Notes under the pieces: model-generated
Databases searched by the model: none
What the model saw: the letters and a program-made list of their open reading frames with translations, nothing else
What the model was told of the DNA's origin: nothing
Translations under genes and position numbers: made by a program
Assembly (NCBI GenBank): GCA_041398225.1
Contig: JAWKVD010000007.1
Coordinates: forward strand, 1-64,000
Direction of reading: 5' to 3'
DNA length: 64,000 nt
Source: JAWKVD01 sp041398225
Lineage (GTDB): Bacteria > Pseudomonadota > Alphaproteobacteria > Caulobacterales > Hyphomonadaceae
In this document: one piece after another, positions 40,869 to 50,383 of the stretch
How positions within the stretch are numbered: the first letter of the stretch is position 1
Layout: the number at the start of each line of letters is the position of its first letter

Positions 40869-43136
40869 CTATTCTGCCGCGCGCCGCGACTCCGGATCGT
40901 CGCGACGGGCTGAGTCCGCCGGCGTGACCGGCAGGTAGATCGTGACGGTGGTGCCCACGCCCAGCGTGCTTTCGATGCCGAGGCGTCCGCCGTGCATCTC
41001 CGCGAACGATTTGGTGAGGGCGAGGCCGAGCCCGGTGCCGCCCGGATTGCGGCCCTCGGGCGCGCGGGCCTGCTCGAACGGCTGCGCCAGGCGCGGCAGG
41101 TCGGAGGCGGGAATGCCGATACCCGTGTCGGCGACGCTGATGGCTATCATGTCGCCCTCGCGCTTCACGTCGACTTTGATCTTGCCGCCCGGGTCGGTGA
41201 ACTTGATGGCGTTGGCGAGCAGGTTCAGCGTCATCTGCTTGATGGCGCGATGGTCGCCCTGAATCTCGGGAAGGTCGTCTTCCTGATCGTAGGTGAGGGA
41301 GACCTGGCGGTCCGCCGCGCGGCGCCGGATCAGACGGATCGCGGCGTCCACCGCGTCGGTGGGATCGATCGGGCGCGGCGTGATCTGCATCTTGCCCGCC
41401 TCGATCTTCGCCATGTCGAGAATGTCGTTGATCATGTCCAGCAGGTGCTGGCCGGACTCCAGAATATCTCCCGCATAGCCCTTGTAGCGCTCGTCCCCCA
41501 GCGGACCGTAGACCTCGTTGACGATCATTTCCGAGAAGCCGTTGATCGCGTTTAGCGGCGTCCGAAGTTCATGGCTCATATTCGCGAGGAAGACGCTCTT
41601 GGCCTGGCTGGCGCGTTCTGCGTTGGCTTTCTCCTCCGCATAGCGGTGCGCCAGCTCCTGCGCTTGTCCACGCGTACGCTCCAGCGCCGTCACCATCGAT
41701 TTCAGGCGCTTCTCGGAGCGCATGAGGCCCGATTCCTGCGCCTTGAGATTGGTGATGTCGACGCCGACCGTGATCATGCCTTCGTTGGCCGTGCGCCGGT
41801 CGACCACGCGCACCCAGCGGTCGGTGGCCAGCAGCATTTCGCGCGCGTTGGAGTCGTCGCCCAGCGGGCGCTCCACCCGCACATTGCGGGACACTTCGGC
41901 CATCACATAGTCGAACGAGGCGCCGACATGCATCACGTTCGGTTCGAGATTGAAGATGCGCACGAAGGCGGTGTTCCAGTGCGTCAGCCGCTTTCGCTGA
42001 TCCCAGACCGCGAACGGGCCGGGGTGGGCGTCGATCGCGGTGCGCGCGACAACCTCGGCGCGGCGCGACAGGCTCTGCGCCGACACCCGGTCGGTGACGT
42101 CCAGCACGGCGCCGGCGAGACCGCCGTCGAACGCGCCGCCGATCATCTCGAAATAGCGGATGGCGCCCTTATAGTGGATCTGGAAGTGAAGGTTGAGGTC
42201 CGAGAACGGATCGGCGTCGAGAAACGCGCCTTCAACCTTCCTGCGCTCGGTCTCCGGCACGCGCGCCAGCAGCTCCTCAAGCGGCATCGATCCGGGCGCG
42301 TACTGGCCCAGCATCTGGGACGCCACGCGGCCGAGGATCAGCATCCTCCCCACCGGGTCCCACTTCCACGAACCGAGAATGCCGGGCAGTTCGAAGTCCC
42401 GCGACTTGGCGGCCTTCTCCAGCGCCTCGCGATAATCGCGGGCCTGCGCGTCGGCGGCCTTCCGCGCCCGTCCGACCACCTGCATCAGACCGGTCACCGC
42501 GAGAACCGGGGCGGCCAGAACCAGCAGGTAGATGAAGGCCCGATAGAGGTCTTCCGTGGTCACCAGCGGCGCCGGCCGGTCGACGCACACCGAGAAGGCC
42601 GCGCCGGGGATGGCGGAACACGCGGTCGCCCGCCGTCCGTCGGCGCCCTGCGCATACACAGCCCCGTCCGCGATCGGCGATTTCGCCGATAGATAGGCCC
42701 CGCCATTTTCCGGAAGCAGATCGAAATGGGTGCGCAGACCGGAGATCGATTCTCCGTCCGCGCTCTGCGCGAACACCCGCACCGCGCCATTGTCTTCAAG
42801 ATAGGCCCACGCCTCGTCCGGCGCCGGCTGAGTGGTCACCGCGTCCAGGCCGGTCGCCCGGCGCACGGAATCGAGGCTGGAGGTCGCGAAGCGGGCGCCT
42901 TCCATACGCGCGCGCAGCGCCATCAGGTCGGCCCGCACCGAGCCCGCGGCGGTTTCGGCTTCGCGATAGACACGGGAGAGCTGGGCGCGGTCGTCCGCGC
43001 GCCGTTCGTCGAACGCCTTCAGCCCCAGCGCGCCCGCGAAGGCCGCCAGAAGCAGGGCGAGCATCCCCGCCGGGGCCGGCGGAATCGCCGATCCCGCAGC
43101 CGGAGCCTTTTTGGACGAAGTCGTCCGCTTACCCAA
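40869..43136 (-). CDS. PAS-domain sensor histidine kinase, PleC-like
   Basis: A 755-residue kinase. Residues about 25-45 and 205-225 are membrane segments with a periplasmic part between; two PAS-like regions follow (around ILGRVASQMLGQYAPG and GPFAVWDQRKRLTHWNTAF). The HisKA box FLANMSHELRTPLNAINGFSE is at about residue 520, with N box LNLLANAIKFTDPGG and GGTGLGLALTKSFAEMHGG. The phosphoacceptor region and the following GPLGDERYKGYAGDI resemble the cell-cycle kinase PleC. The start is TTG at 43136, set by GGAGGA 6 bases upstream. A perfect CtrA box lies 58 bases ahead. Confidence 0.85.
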   Translation of the reverse strand: MGKRTTSSKKAPAAGSAIPPAPAGMLALLLAAFAGALGLKAFDERRADDRAQLSRVYREAETAAGSVRADLMALRARMEGARFATSSLDSVRRATGLDAVTTQPAPDEAWAYLEDNGAVRVFAQSADGESISGLRTHFDLLPENGGAYLSAKSPIADGAVYAQGADGRRATACSAIPGAAFSVCVDRPAPLVTTEDLYRAFIYLLVLAAPVLAVTGLMQVVGRARKAADAQARDYREALEKAAKSRDFELPGILGSWKWDPVGRMLILGRVASQMLGQYAPGSMPLEELLARVPETERRKVEGAFLDADPFSDLNLHFQIHYKGAIRYFEMIGGAFDGGLAGAVLDVTDRVSAQSLSRRAEVVARTAIDAHPGPFAVWDQRKRLTHWNTAFVRIFNLEPNVMHVGASFDYVMAEVSRNVRVERPLGDDSNAREMLLATDRWVRVVDRRTANEGMITVGVDITNLKAQESGLMRSEKRLKSMVTALERTRGQAQELAHRYAEEKANAERASQAKSVFLANMSHELRTPLNAINGFSEMIVNEVYGPLGDERYKGYAGDILESGQHLLDMINDILDMAKIEAGKMQITPRPIDPTDAVDAAIRLIRRRAADRQVSLTYDQEDDLPEIQGDHRAIKQMTLNLLANAIKFTDPGGKIKVDVKREGDMIAISVADTGIGIPASDLPRLAQPFEQARAPEGRNPGGTGLGLALTKSFAEMHGGRLGIESTLGVGTTVTIYLPVTPADSARRDDPESRRAAE

Positions 43137-43194
43137 GGAACGTCCTCCGATACGTCGGAGCAACCAACATGGGATTCGATACGCTTCGAAAGTG

Positions 43195-43209
43195 TTAACG
43201 GGAGATTAA
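43195..43209 (-). promoter_or_regulatory. CtrA binding site (TTAA-N7-TTAA)
   Basis: TTAA at 43195-43198 and 43206-43209 are separated by exactly 7 bases. Read on the minus strand the site is TTAATCTCCCGTTAAC, matching the full CtrA consensus including the terminal C. It lies in the 108-base gap between the response regulator stop and the PleC-like kinase start, in promoter position for the kinase. Confidence 0.75.
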
Positions 43210-43244
43210 TTGTGCAGTGGTCCGCCGCGGCGCGAACGCCCGGC

Positions 43245-43799
43245 CTAGGCCGCGTGCGCGGACTTGTCGGCGGCGGCCTGACCGACGCTTTCGATCGATT
43301 TCGCCCCGAAGACGCCCTCGCGGCGCTCCTCGCCGTTGAAACTGTCGGAACTGCGCCGGCGGCGGTCCGGGCCGAAATAATGGGCGGTTCGCACAAAGGC
43401 GCGCGGCGCGTTGATGACCGAGCGCACCTTGTCATAAAGACCGCGCGCCGTGACCGGCTTCGCGCAGAACTCGCTCATGCCCGCATCGCGAGCTTCCTCG
43501 ACCTTCGAGCGCTCGGCGTAAGCCGTCAGCATGATGATCGGGACATAGGGGTTGGGGCTGTCGTCGGCGTTCCGCACCAGGCTGATCAGCTCGCAGCCAT
43601 TGATCGGCGAAACCGCGTAGTCCGTGATCATCACGTCGATCTGGGTGTTCTTCATGATGTCGAGCGCTTCGACCGCGTCGCGCGCGTCATAGAACTCCTT
43701 GAAGCCGAAGCCCCGGAGAATGGTCTTCACGATGTTGATCATGTGGTGGTTGTCGTCCACCACAAGAACCCGAAGGCGTTCCAGTCTTCGTTCACTCAT
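43245..43799 (-). CDS. Single-domain response regulator with GPDRRR tail
   Basis: A 184-residue receiver protein (VLVVDDNHHMINIVKTIL, phosphoacceptor Asp in VMITDYAVSPING, Thr/Ser in MLTAYAER, Lys in FCAKPVTARG). The tail repeats the pattern of the regulator at 3068-3574: FVRTAHYFGPDRRR, then SFNGEERRE. ATG at 43799 is preferred to the preceding GTG. It is placed between the EAL protein (27-30 bases upstream) and the PleC-like kinase, which makes it a candidate partner of that kinase. Confidence 0.88.
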   Translation of the reverse strand: MSERRLERLRVLVVDDNHHMINIVKTILRGFGFKEFYDARDAVEALDIMKNTQIDVMITDYAVSPINGCELISLVRNADDSPNPYVPIIMLTAYAERSKVEEARDAGMSEFCAKPVTARGLYDKVRSVINAPRAFVRTAHYFGPDRRRRSSDSFNGEERREGVFGAKSIESVGQAAADKSAHAA

Positions 43800-43829
43800 C
43801 ACACAAACCGATACGCGGGTGTTGAACCA

Positions 43830-44957
43830 TCATGCGACGCCCCTGAGACCGGGCCGTCGCCGTGAAAAGAACCCCTCATAAATCTCCGGCGTTCCGAACA
43901 GATAGCCCTGCGCGAAACGCACCCCTGCATACTGCAACGCCTTGCGATCCTGCTCGGTCTCCACCCGTTCGCCGACGGATGCGATGCCAAGCTCCAGGCA
44001 CATCCGCGCGATGCTGCGCATGAGCGCCGAGTTTCGCGAGTTCTCCGGCGAACTCGTCAGGAAGCTTCCGTCGAACTTCAGCCCGTCCACGTCCAGCGCG
44101 CGCAGATAGTTGAACGACGCCGCCCCGGCGCCGAAATCGTCCAGCGAAACGCTGACGCCGGACGAGCGTAGCTTGTTGACGCCGCGCGCCGCCATTTCGA
44201 TGTCTTCGATCTCGGCGGATTCCGTGATCTCCACGATCATCCGGGTGCGCCCGAATGCGTGGCCCGCGATCACGGCGCAAAGCTCCTCCACCACCTCGTA
44301 GCGCTGCAGCGACTCTCCCGAGATGTTCACCGCGAGCCTGAACGACGGATCGGGGTTCTGCGCCAGCCGGTGCGCGCCCGCGTCGATCATGATGTAGTCG
44401 AGATGGCAGATCTGTCCGCTGCGCTCCGCGGCGGTGATCAGGTTGACGGGAGATTCCTCGCCGTCGAAACGCGCCAGAACCTCGTGATGGCTCACCGCGC
44501 CGGTGCGGGTCTCCACCACGGGCTGCAGGGCCGCTTTCAGGCGGCCGTTCATCACCGCGTCCCGGAACCGCTCAACAAGAATGTCGTCGGCGCGATTGGC
44601 GCGTATGCGGTTGGTGCGCGGCGTGCGCGAAACCAGCAGGTTGAAGGTCTCGGTCTGGCGCGGGTCGCGCTGCACCAGAATGCGCCGCTGACCTTCGATT
44701 TCCAGAATGTCGTCCCAGGCGAGGCGGCGTCCGGGGCCCAGCGCCCACAGGTCGTCGCGAAGCCGCCGCGAGTCGCCCTCGGAAATCAGCTCAAGCGCGT
44801 TCTTTCCGATCAGCCGTTCGGCGGACGGGTGATGCAGCATGGAGGCGTCGCCGTCGGCGCGCAGAACCACGCCCTGCGCGTCGATCGTGACGAGCAGGTC
44901 GGCCGCGGCGAAGGCAAGGTCGCGGAACCAGTCTTCGTTGCCATCCGGCGAGGTCAT
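43830..44957 (-). CDS. PAS-EAL cyclic-di-GMP phosphodiesterase
   Basis: A 375-residue cytoplasmic protein. Residues about 10-115 resemble a PAS domain (FAAADLLVTIDAQGVVLRADGD). The EAL domain follows with its catalytic set: HHEVLARF in place of EALxR (the Glu and Arg kept), NISGES, EITESAEIED, LDDFGAGAASFNYLRAL, LKFDGSFL, VGERVET and FAQGYLFGTPE. The key Glu, Asn, Asp-Asp, Lys and Gln are present, so it is likely active in breaking down c-di-GMP. It appears to lead a transcript with the response regulator, under a near-CtrA box. Confidence 0.85.
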   Translation of the reverse strand: MTSPDGNEDWFRDLAFAAADLLVTIDAQGVVLRADGDASMLHHPSAERLIGKNALELISEGDSRRLRDDLWALGPGRRLAWDDILEIEGQRRILVQRDPRQTETFNLLVSRTPRTNRIRANRADDILVERFRDAVMNGRLKAALQPVVETRTGAVSHHEVLARFDGEESPVNLITAAERSGQICHLDYIMIDAGAHRLAQNPDPSFRLAVNISGESLQRYEVVEELCAVIAGHAFGRTRMIVEITESAEIEDIEMAARGVNKLRSSGVSVSLDDFGAGAASFNYLRALDVDGLKFDGSFLTSSPENSRNSALMRSIARMCLELGIASVGERVETEQDRKALQYAGVRFAQGYLFGTPEIYEGFFSRRRPGLRGVA

Positions 44958-45019
44958 ATTCGGAAAATGCTTCCCAGCTGGACCCTGTCCATAGTCGGGA
45001 AAGCCTAGCCCGGTCCGGA

Positions 45020-45034
45020 TTAGTTAGGGGTTAA
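45020..45034 (-). promoter_or_regulatory. Near-consensus CtrA box before the EAL gene
   Basis: TTAG (45020-45023), 7 bases, TTAA (45031-45034): 7 of 8 consensus bases with the right spacing. On the minus strand it reads TTAACCCCTAACTAA and lies about 63 bases before the EAL protein start, again in promoter position. Confidence 0.45.
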
Positions 45035-45129
45035 TATCCTGTGCCGGAACGACGCAGGCGCGCGTCGCCGGCGCCCGGCGAAGCAGCGCCAACATCAGAA
45101 AATCATGGAAGATTTTTGCGCGACGCAGC

Positions 45130-47763
45130 CTAGCTGGCGGGCGGCTCCAGCGCGCGGGACACGATATCGCGGGCGTTTCGGGAGAGGTTCGCCTCCGCCA
45201 GCCGCCGCAGGGCGGTCTCGGCATGCTCCCGGCGCGGCGCATCGAATGCGCGCCAGGACTCGAACGCGGACGCCAGACGCGCCGACAGGGCCGAGTTGAG
45301 CGGGTCGACCGTCAGAATCGCATCCGCCACGAAGGCGTAGCCCCAGCCGTCGGCCGCGTGGAAATTCACCGGATTGCTGGCTGAGAACGCCGCGACCAGC
45401 GAGCGGACGCGGTTCGGGTTGCGCAGATCGAAATCGGAACGCGCCTGCAGCGCCTTCAGCCGGTCGCGGATGTCGGAACGGACAGACGCGGCCTGCACCG
45501 AATACCACTTGTCCATCACCAGCGGCGATGCGCGCCAGTCCGCTTCGAACGCGGCGAGGGCGCGATCGAACGAGGGCGTGTCGATCGCCGACAGGGCGCC
45601 CAGGGCGGCCAGCTTGGTGGTCATCGTCCGCGCATCGTCGAAGGCCGAAGCGATCAGCGCTTCATGCGCGCCGCCGAGCGTCGCAAGCAGCGACATGGCG
45701 CCGGCCCGCAGCGAGCGTTCGCCCACCGCTTCCGGACCGGGGTCGAAGGTTTCGCTGTCCTTGCCCGCGGCGAGTTCGACAAGCAGCGGTTCGAGCCGCC
45801 GCGCGATCGCCTGGCGAAACGTCAGCCGGCTGGCGTGAATGGCGTCGGGATTAGCGTCGCGCACGCCCTGAACCAGATCGGACACGGTCGGCGTCAGCAA
45901 CAGCAGCGCGGCGAAAGACGGGTCCTGGTCCTTCGCGCGGCGCACCGAAGCGTCCAGCGCATCGAGATAGGCGGTCAGCCGCGATTCCGGGCCGGGCGTA
46001 TAGGCGCCGGCGGGGCCGTTGAGGATCACCGCCCGCGCCAGCGTCTGCAGCGAGTCCCACTGCACGAACGGGTCGTCGTCGATCCCGGCCAGATGCGCGC
46101 GGTCGATATCCGCCAGATCGTCGTCGAGTCGGACCGGCGCCGAGAACCCACGGTTCAGCGAGCACAGCGGATCGGAGGCGACATTCTCGAACACGAAGGT
46201 CTGGCTGTCATTGCGCAACACCAGAACATGGTCGTGTGCGCTGGCGTCGCCGAGGCGCGTTTCCAGCGCCGCGCCATTGCGATCGAACAGGGCGACCCGC
46301 ATCGGAAACTGCAGCGGTTTCTTCTCGGGCTGGCCCGGCGTCGGCGCGGTCGTCTGGGTCAGGGTGAGGCGGTAGGTCTTCTTCTCGGCGTCATAAACGC
46401 CGCGCGCCGTCACCTGCGGCGTGCCGGCCTGCCGATACCATTCCATGAACGCGCTGAGGCTGGTGCCCGCAGATTTTTCGAAACACGCGATGAAGTCCTC
46501 GATCGTCGCAGCGTCGCCGTCATGCTGGTCGAAATAGCGGTTCATGCCCGCGAAGAAGGCGGTTTCGCCCAGCATCAGCTGCAGCATGCGGATGATCTCC
46601 GCGCCCTTCTCGTAAACCGTCGCCGTGTAGAGATTGTCGATGCGCGCATAATGGTCCGGGCGCACCGAATGCGCGAGCGGACCTGCGTCCTCGGCGAACT
46701 GGCGCGCGCGCAGCCGGATGACTTCCTTGATGCGGCCGACCGCAGCCGAGCGCACCGATTGCGTGAACTCCTGATCGCGGAAAACCGTCAGGCCTTCCTT
46801 CAGGCAAAGCTGGAACCAGTCGCGGCAGGTGATGCGGTTGCCGGTCCAGTTATGGAAGTACTCGTGGGCGACGATGCTCTCGATCGCCTCGAAGTCCATG
46901 TCGGTCGCGGTCTTCCCGTCGGCCAGCACATAGGCCGAGTTGAAGATGTTGAGACCCTTGTTCTCCATCGCGCCGAAATTGAAGTCGCGCACGGCCACGA
47001 TCTGGAACACGTCGAGATCGTATTCGCGGCCGAACACATCCTCATCCCACGCCATCGCAAGCTTCAGCGACTGCATCGCGAACGCGGCGCGCTCGGCGTC
47101 GCCTTTCTCGACATAGATCGACAGCTTCACCGTCCGGCCCGAACGCGTGACATAGTGATCGTCGAGCACGTCGAAATCGCCGCCCACCAGCGCGAACAGA
47201 TAGGACGGTTTGGGGAAGGGGTCGTCCCACTCCGCGAAGTGGCGACCGTTCTCAAGATCGCCCTTGTCCTGCGGATTGCCGTTCGAAAGCAGATAGGGAA
47301 AGCCGCGCTTCTCGGCTTCGATCCGCACCGAGAACGGCGCAAGAATGTCCGGCCGGTCGGGATAATAGGTGATGCGCCGGAAGCCCTCGGCCTCGCACTG
47401 CGTGCAGAAACGGCCCGCCGACATGTAAAGGCCCGACAGCTGCGTGTTGGCCGCCGGCGAGATCAGCGTTTCGATTTCAAGAACGAAGGCGTCGCCCGGT
47501 TCTTCGATCGTCAGGCATTCCTCGTCGACGACATATTCGCGCGCCGCCAGCTCCCGTCCGTCGATCGCGATGCGCGTCAGTTCGATCTTCTCGCCATTCA
47601 GGCGAAGCGGCGCCTTGGCGTCTCCCGTCCTGCGGACCTTCAGAGTCGACATCACGCGTGTGGAGCCCGCCTCAAGCTGGAAAACCAGCCGCGCATGTTC
47701 AATCCGGAAGGGAAAGGGACGGTAGTCCTCCAGCCGGACCTCGGGCGGGGTTTCGGTTCGCAT
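45130..47763 (-). CDS. pepN: Aminopeptidase N (M1 family)
   Basis: An 877-residue zinc aminopeptidase that trims N-terminal residues from peptides in the cytoplasm. Substrate motif GAMENKGLNIFNSAYVLAD and zinc motif HEYFHNWTGNR with the distal Glu in LKEGLTVFRDQEF are intact. The C-terminal domain of long helical repeats (DPLNSALSARLASAFESWRAFD) fits the E. coli PepN type, and the length is normal. ATG at 47763. No operon partner is obvious. Confidence 0.96.
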   Translation of the reverse strand: MRTETPPEVRLEDYRPFPFRIEHARLVFQLEAGSTRVMSTLKVRRTGDAKAPLRLNGEKIELTRIAIDGRELAAREYVVDEECLTIEEPGDAFVLEIETLISPAANTQLSGLYMSAGRFCTQCEAEGFRRITYYPDRPDILAPFSVRIEAEKRGFPYLLSNGNPQDKGDLENGRHFAEWDDPFPKPSYLFALVGGDFDVLDDHYVTRSGRTVKLSIYVEKGDAERAAFAMQSLKLAMAWDEDVFGREYDLDVFQIVAVRDFNFGAMENKGLNIFNSAYVLADGKTATDMDFEAIESIVAHEYFHNWTGNRITCRDWFQLCLKEGLTVFRDQEFTQSVRSAAVGRIKEVIRLRARQFAEDAGPLAHSVRPDHYARIDNLYTATVYEKGAEIIRMLQLMLGETAFFAGMNRYFDQHDGDAATIEDFIACFEKSAGTSLSAFMEWYRQAGTPQVTARGVYDAEKKTYRLTLTQTTAPTPGQPEKKPLQFPMRVALFDRNGAALETRLGDASAHDHVLVLRNDSQTFVFENVASDPLCSLNRGFSAPVRLDDDLADIDRAHLAGIDDDPFVQWDSLQTLARAVILNGPAGAYTPGPESRLTAYLDALDASVRRAKDQDPSFAALLLLTPTVSDLVQGVRDANPDAIHASRLTFRQAIARRLEPLLVELAAGKDSETFDPGPEAVGERSLRAGAMSLLATLGGAHEALIASAFDDARTMTTKLAALGALSAIDTPSFDRALAAFEADWRASPLVMDKWYSVQAASVRSDIRDRLKALQARSDFDLRNPNRVRSLVAAFSASNPVNFHAADGWGYAFVADAILTVDPLNSALSARLASAFESWRAFDAPRREHAETALRRLAEANLSRNARDIVSRALEPPAS

Positions 47764-47907
47764 TCAGATGTCACCTAGGCAATGCGACGCCCTCGCTGGC
47801 GCGCATCTACATCCGTACAGCGTTTGACGCTGGCGTGAAGGGGCGATGTTGTCTCGCCCATTCAATTCGGGCGGAGCATGGCGCCCATTTCGTCTCGCGG
47901 AGCGATG

Positions 47908-48474
47908 TTATTCCGCGGCGTGGTTCGCCGGAGCGAAATGCGCGGGCGACTGGTAGATCTTGCGCAGCACGCTGGCGGCGAACTTGGCCGCGTCGAGAAC
48001 CGAGCTGGGCAGCTCGTCCGAATATTCCGCGCCGAGTTTCGCAAGCGTCTTGGCGGTCTGCATCAGCGCCGGCGCCGACTCGATGATCTTGGCCTGGAAT
48101 TCGATCTTGGCCGGGTCGCGGTCGTACTCGGCGATCGGCACGCGCCAGCCGCCCCAGTCCTTCTCGTCCGTCACCACCACCGGGTAGGTGCCCGGCTGCG
48201 GTTGGCCCGGCGCGCCGTCTCCGTCGCGCCAGCGGTTCTTCAGCCGGTGAACGCGCCACGTCTGGAACAGCAATTCCTCGTCGCCGGTTTCCTCGGACGT
48301 CTCCGCGACCAGTTCCGATGCGGCGAACTCGCGACCGAGGCCGACATCGTAGTGAATCTTGAGCGGCTCCTCGAGGCCCTTCACCCAGTGCGGCACCACC
48401 TGTTCGACGACCGCCCAGGTGCCGACGGGTTTCACGAACACCCGTTGATTCTTGTGGAATGTCGCCTTGGCCAT
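47908..48474 (-). CDS. Conserved protein of unknown function
   Basis: A 188-residue soluble protein. The N-terminal 60 residues look like an SH3-like beta barrel (NQRVFVKPVGTWAVVEQVVP, IHYDVGLGREFAASELV), the middle is FQTWRVHRLKNRWRDG and the end is helical. I do not recognise a named family, although proteins of this kind seem common in Caulobacterales. It stands alone between pepN and the exporter. Confidence 0.65.
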   Translation of the reverse strand: MAKATFHKNQRVFVKPVGTWAVVEQVVPHWVKGLEEPLKIHYDVGLGREFAASELVAETSEETGDEELLFQTWRVHRLKNRWRDGDGAPGQPQPGTYPVVVTDEKDWGGWRVPIAEYDRDPAKIEFQAKIIESAPALMQTAKTLAKLGAEYSDELPSSVLDAAKFAASVLRKIYQSPAHFAPANHAAE

Positions 48475-48576
48475 GGAACGCCCGCCCTGAAAGTTCAGGC
48501 GAAATTCCTAGCAGACAATGGTTCCCGGGCGTTAAACCGGACCGGCGCAATTGAATGCGACGGCGCGAGAGGGCGG

Positions 48577-50178
48577 CTACGTCTTGGCGATCGGTCCGCG
48601 CCCGCGCAGTTCGATCTTCGGAATGAACATCACCGAAACGAAGGCGAGCGCGGTCACCACGATGGCGCCGGTGAAGATGTTGCTCATCGCTCCGGCGAAC
48701 GCATCCGCCACCGCCGGCGGCACGTTGAAGCCCGCGTCTCCGCCCGCCGCCTGCGAACGGATGGCCATCGCCTCCAGCTGCCCGAGATCGAGATTGAGTC
48801 CCGGAAACGCCTTCGCCAGCGCGTTCGAAAGATTGGCTGTCAGCACCGCTCCGAATATGCTGACGCCGATGACGCCGCCGGTCTGGCGCAGGAACATGCC
48901 GGTTGAGGTGGCGACGCCCACCTGCTGGATCGGCGCCGAACTCTGCGCCACCAGATTGAAGATGCTCTGCGACGGCCCCATCCCCACGCCGACCACGAAC
49001 AGCCGCCAGATGACGGAGAAGGTCGAGGACGAAGCATTCAGTTGCGACATCAGGAACAGGCCGACCAGCTGGATCAGCACCCCTGCGATCAGGAAAGGCT
49101 TGTAGGTTCCGGTGCGCGTCACCAATCGTCCCGAAACGATCGCGGACAGCATCAGGCCGACCATCAGCGGCAACAGCGTCAGCCCGCTGGAGGTCGCCTT
49201 GATGCCCAGCGAGATCTGAAGATACAGCGGCAGGTAGACGATCGTTCCCATGAACGCCATCGCCAGGATGAACGACGACAGCATCGACGTCGTGAACGGC
49301 AATCGCGTGAACAGGCTCAGGGGCAGGATAGGGTCCTTCACCCGCGCTTCGACGAACAGGAAGATCACGCCGGTCACCAGCGCGAACGCGAACAGCATCA
49401 GCACATTGCCGTCCGTCCAGCCGTATTTCGGTCCCCATGTCAGCGCCAGCATCAGGCTGCCGAGCGACAGCACGATCAGCGCGCCGCCCGCGAAGTCGAT
49501 CGTGCCGCCGGAGCGATGTCCGATCGCCGGCGTCTTTACGATGATCATGAACAGCGCGAGGATCGACAGCGGCAGGTTGGCGTAGAACACCCAGCGCCAT
49601 CCCGCGATGTGCACCCCGGCGATGTTGACCGTTCCATGGTCGGTGAAATAGCCGCCGATGATCGGACCCAGCACGCTGGCCAGTCCGAACACGGCGCCGA
49701 ACAGACCCATATAGCGGCCGCGCTCGCGCGGCGGGAACAGGTCGGCGATAATCGCGAACGCGGTGGTGAACAGCGCCCCGCCGCCGATCCCCTGAATGGC
49801 GCGGAACACGATCAGCTGCATGATGCCGCTGCCGATCACCGGCATGTCGCCGAACTCGCCTGACAGTCCGCACAGCCACGATCCGGCAAGGAAGATCGCG
49901 ATGCCCAGCACGAGGATGCGCTTGCGGCCGTAGAGGTCGCCCAGCTTGCCCCAGATCGGAACCATCACCGTGGACGAGAGCAGGTAGGCCGTGGTCACCC
50001 AGGCGTAGACGTCCAGCCCCTGCAGGTCGGCGATGATGCGCGGCATCGCGGTGGAGACGATGGTCTGGTCCAGCGCGCTGAGAAGAAAGACGATCATCAA
50101 CGCGAACAGCGTCAGCCGTTTTTCCTGCGCCGTCGGCTCATGCGGTGCGTGTTGTTCAGACTGGTTGGTCGCGTCCAA
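48577..50178 (-). CDS. MFS drug exporter, DHA2 (EmrB/QacA) family
   Basis: A 533-residue transporter with about 14 membrane segments. Motif A-like GKLGDLYGRKRILVLG, motif C-like GPIIGGYFTDHG and DQTIVSTAMPRIIADLQG are diagnostic of 14-TM drug:H+ antiporters. It begins at TTG (50178) after GGGGAC, or at a later codon. No membrane fusion partner or regulator is adjacent, so it may work alone in the inner membrane. Confidence 0.9.
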   Translation of the reverse strand: MDATNQSEQHAPHEPTAQEKRLTLFALMIVFLLSALDQTIVSTAMPRIIADLQGLDVYAWVTTAYLLSSTVMVPIWGKLGDLYGRKRILVLGIAIFLAGSWLCGLSGEFGDMPVIGSGIMQLIVFRAIQGIGGGALFTTAFAIIADLFPPRERGRYMGLFGAVFGLASVLGPIIGGYFTDHGTVNIAGVHIAGWRWVFYANLPLSILALFMIIVKTPAIGHRSGGTIDFAGGALIVLSLGSLMLALTWGPKYGWTDGNVLMLFAFALVTGVIFLFVEARVKDPILPLSLFTRLPFTTSMLSSFILAMAFMGTIVYLPLYLQISLGIKATSSGLTLLPLMVGLMLSAIVSGRLVTRTGTYKPFLIAGVLIQLVGLFLMSQLNASSSTFSVIWRLFVVGVGMGPSQSIFNLVAQSSAPIQQVGVATSTGMFLRQTGGVIGVSIFGAVLTANLSNALAKAFPGLNLDLGQLEAMAIRSQAAGGDAGFNVPPAVADAFAGAMSNIFTGAIVVTALAFVSVMFIPKIELRGRGPIAKT

Positions 50179-50383
50179 GGTGCCGTCCCCGAGTTTGCCG
50201 GCCCGTTCCCGGCCGCGTCTGTGGACCTATACAACGAATGTAATCGGGATTTCAGTCGCCAAAACGTAAAAGGCGTTTGGAAATCTCTTTCGCGGCGAAA
50301 CTCCCTTTGTCGTTGAAAAATAGCGAATTTCAGGAAATCGCCCCCGGCTTGGCTTGTCCGCGCGGTAGGATATACGTGGGGGC

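Noticed and set aside
45664..47778. A 704-codon plus-strand frame opposite pepN
   Set aside because: It is antisense to the intact aminopeptidase with canonical zinc motifs; no start signal or domain.
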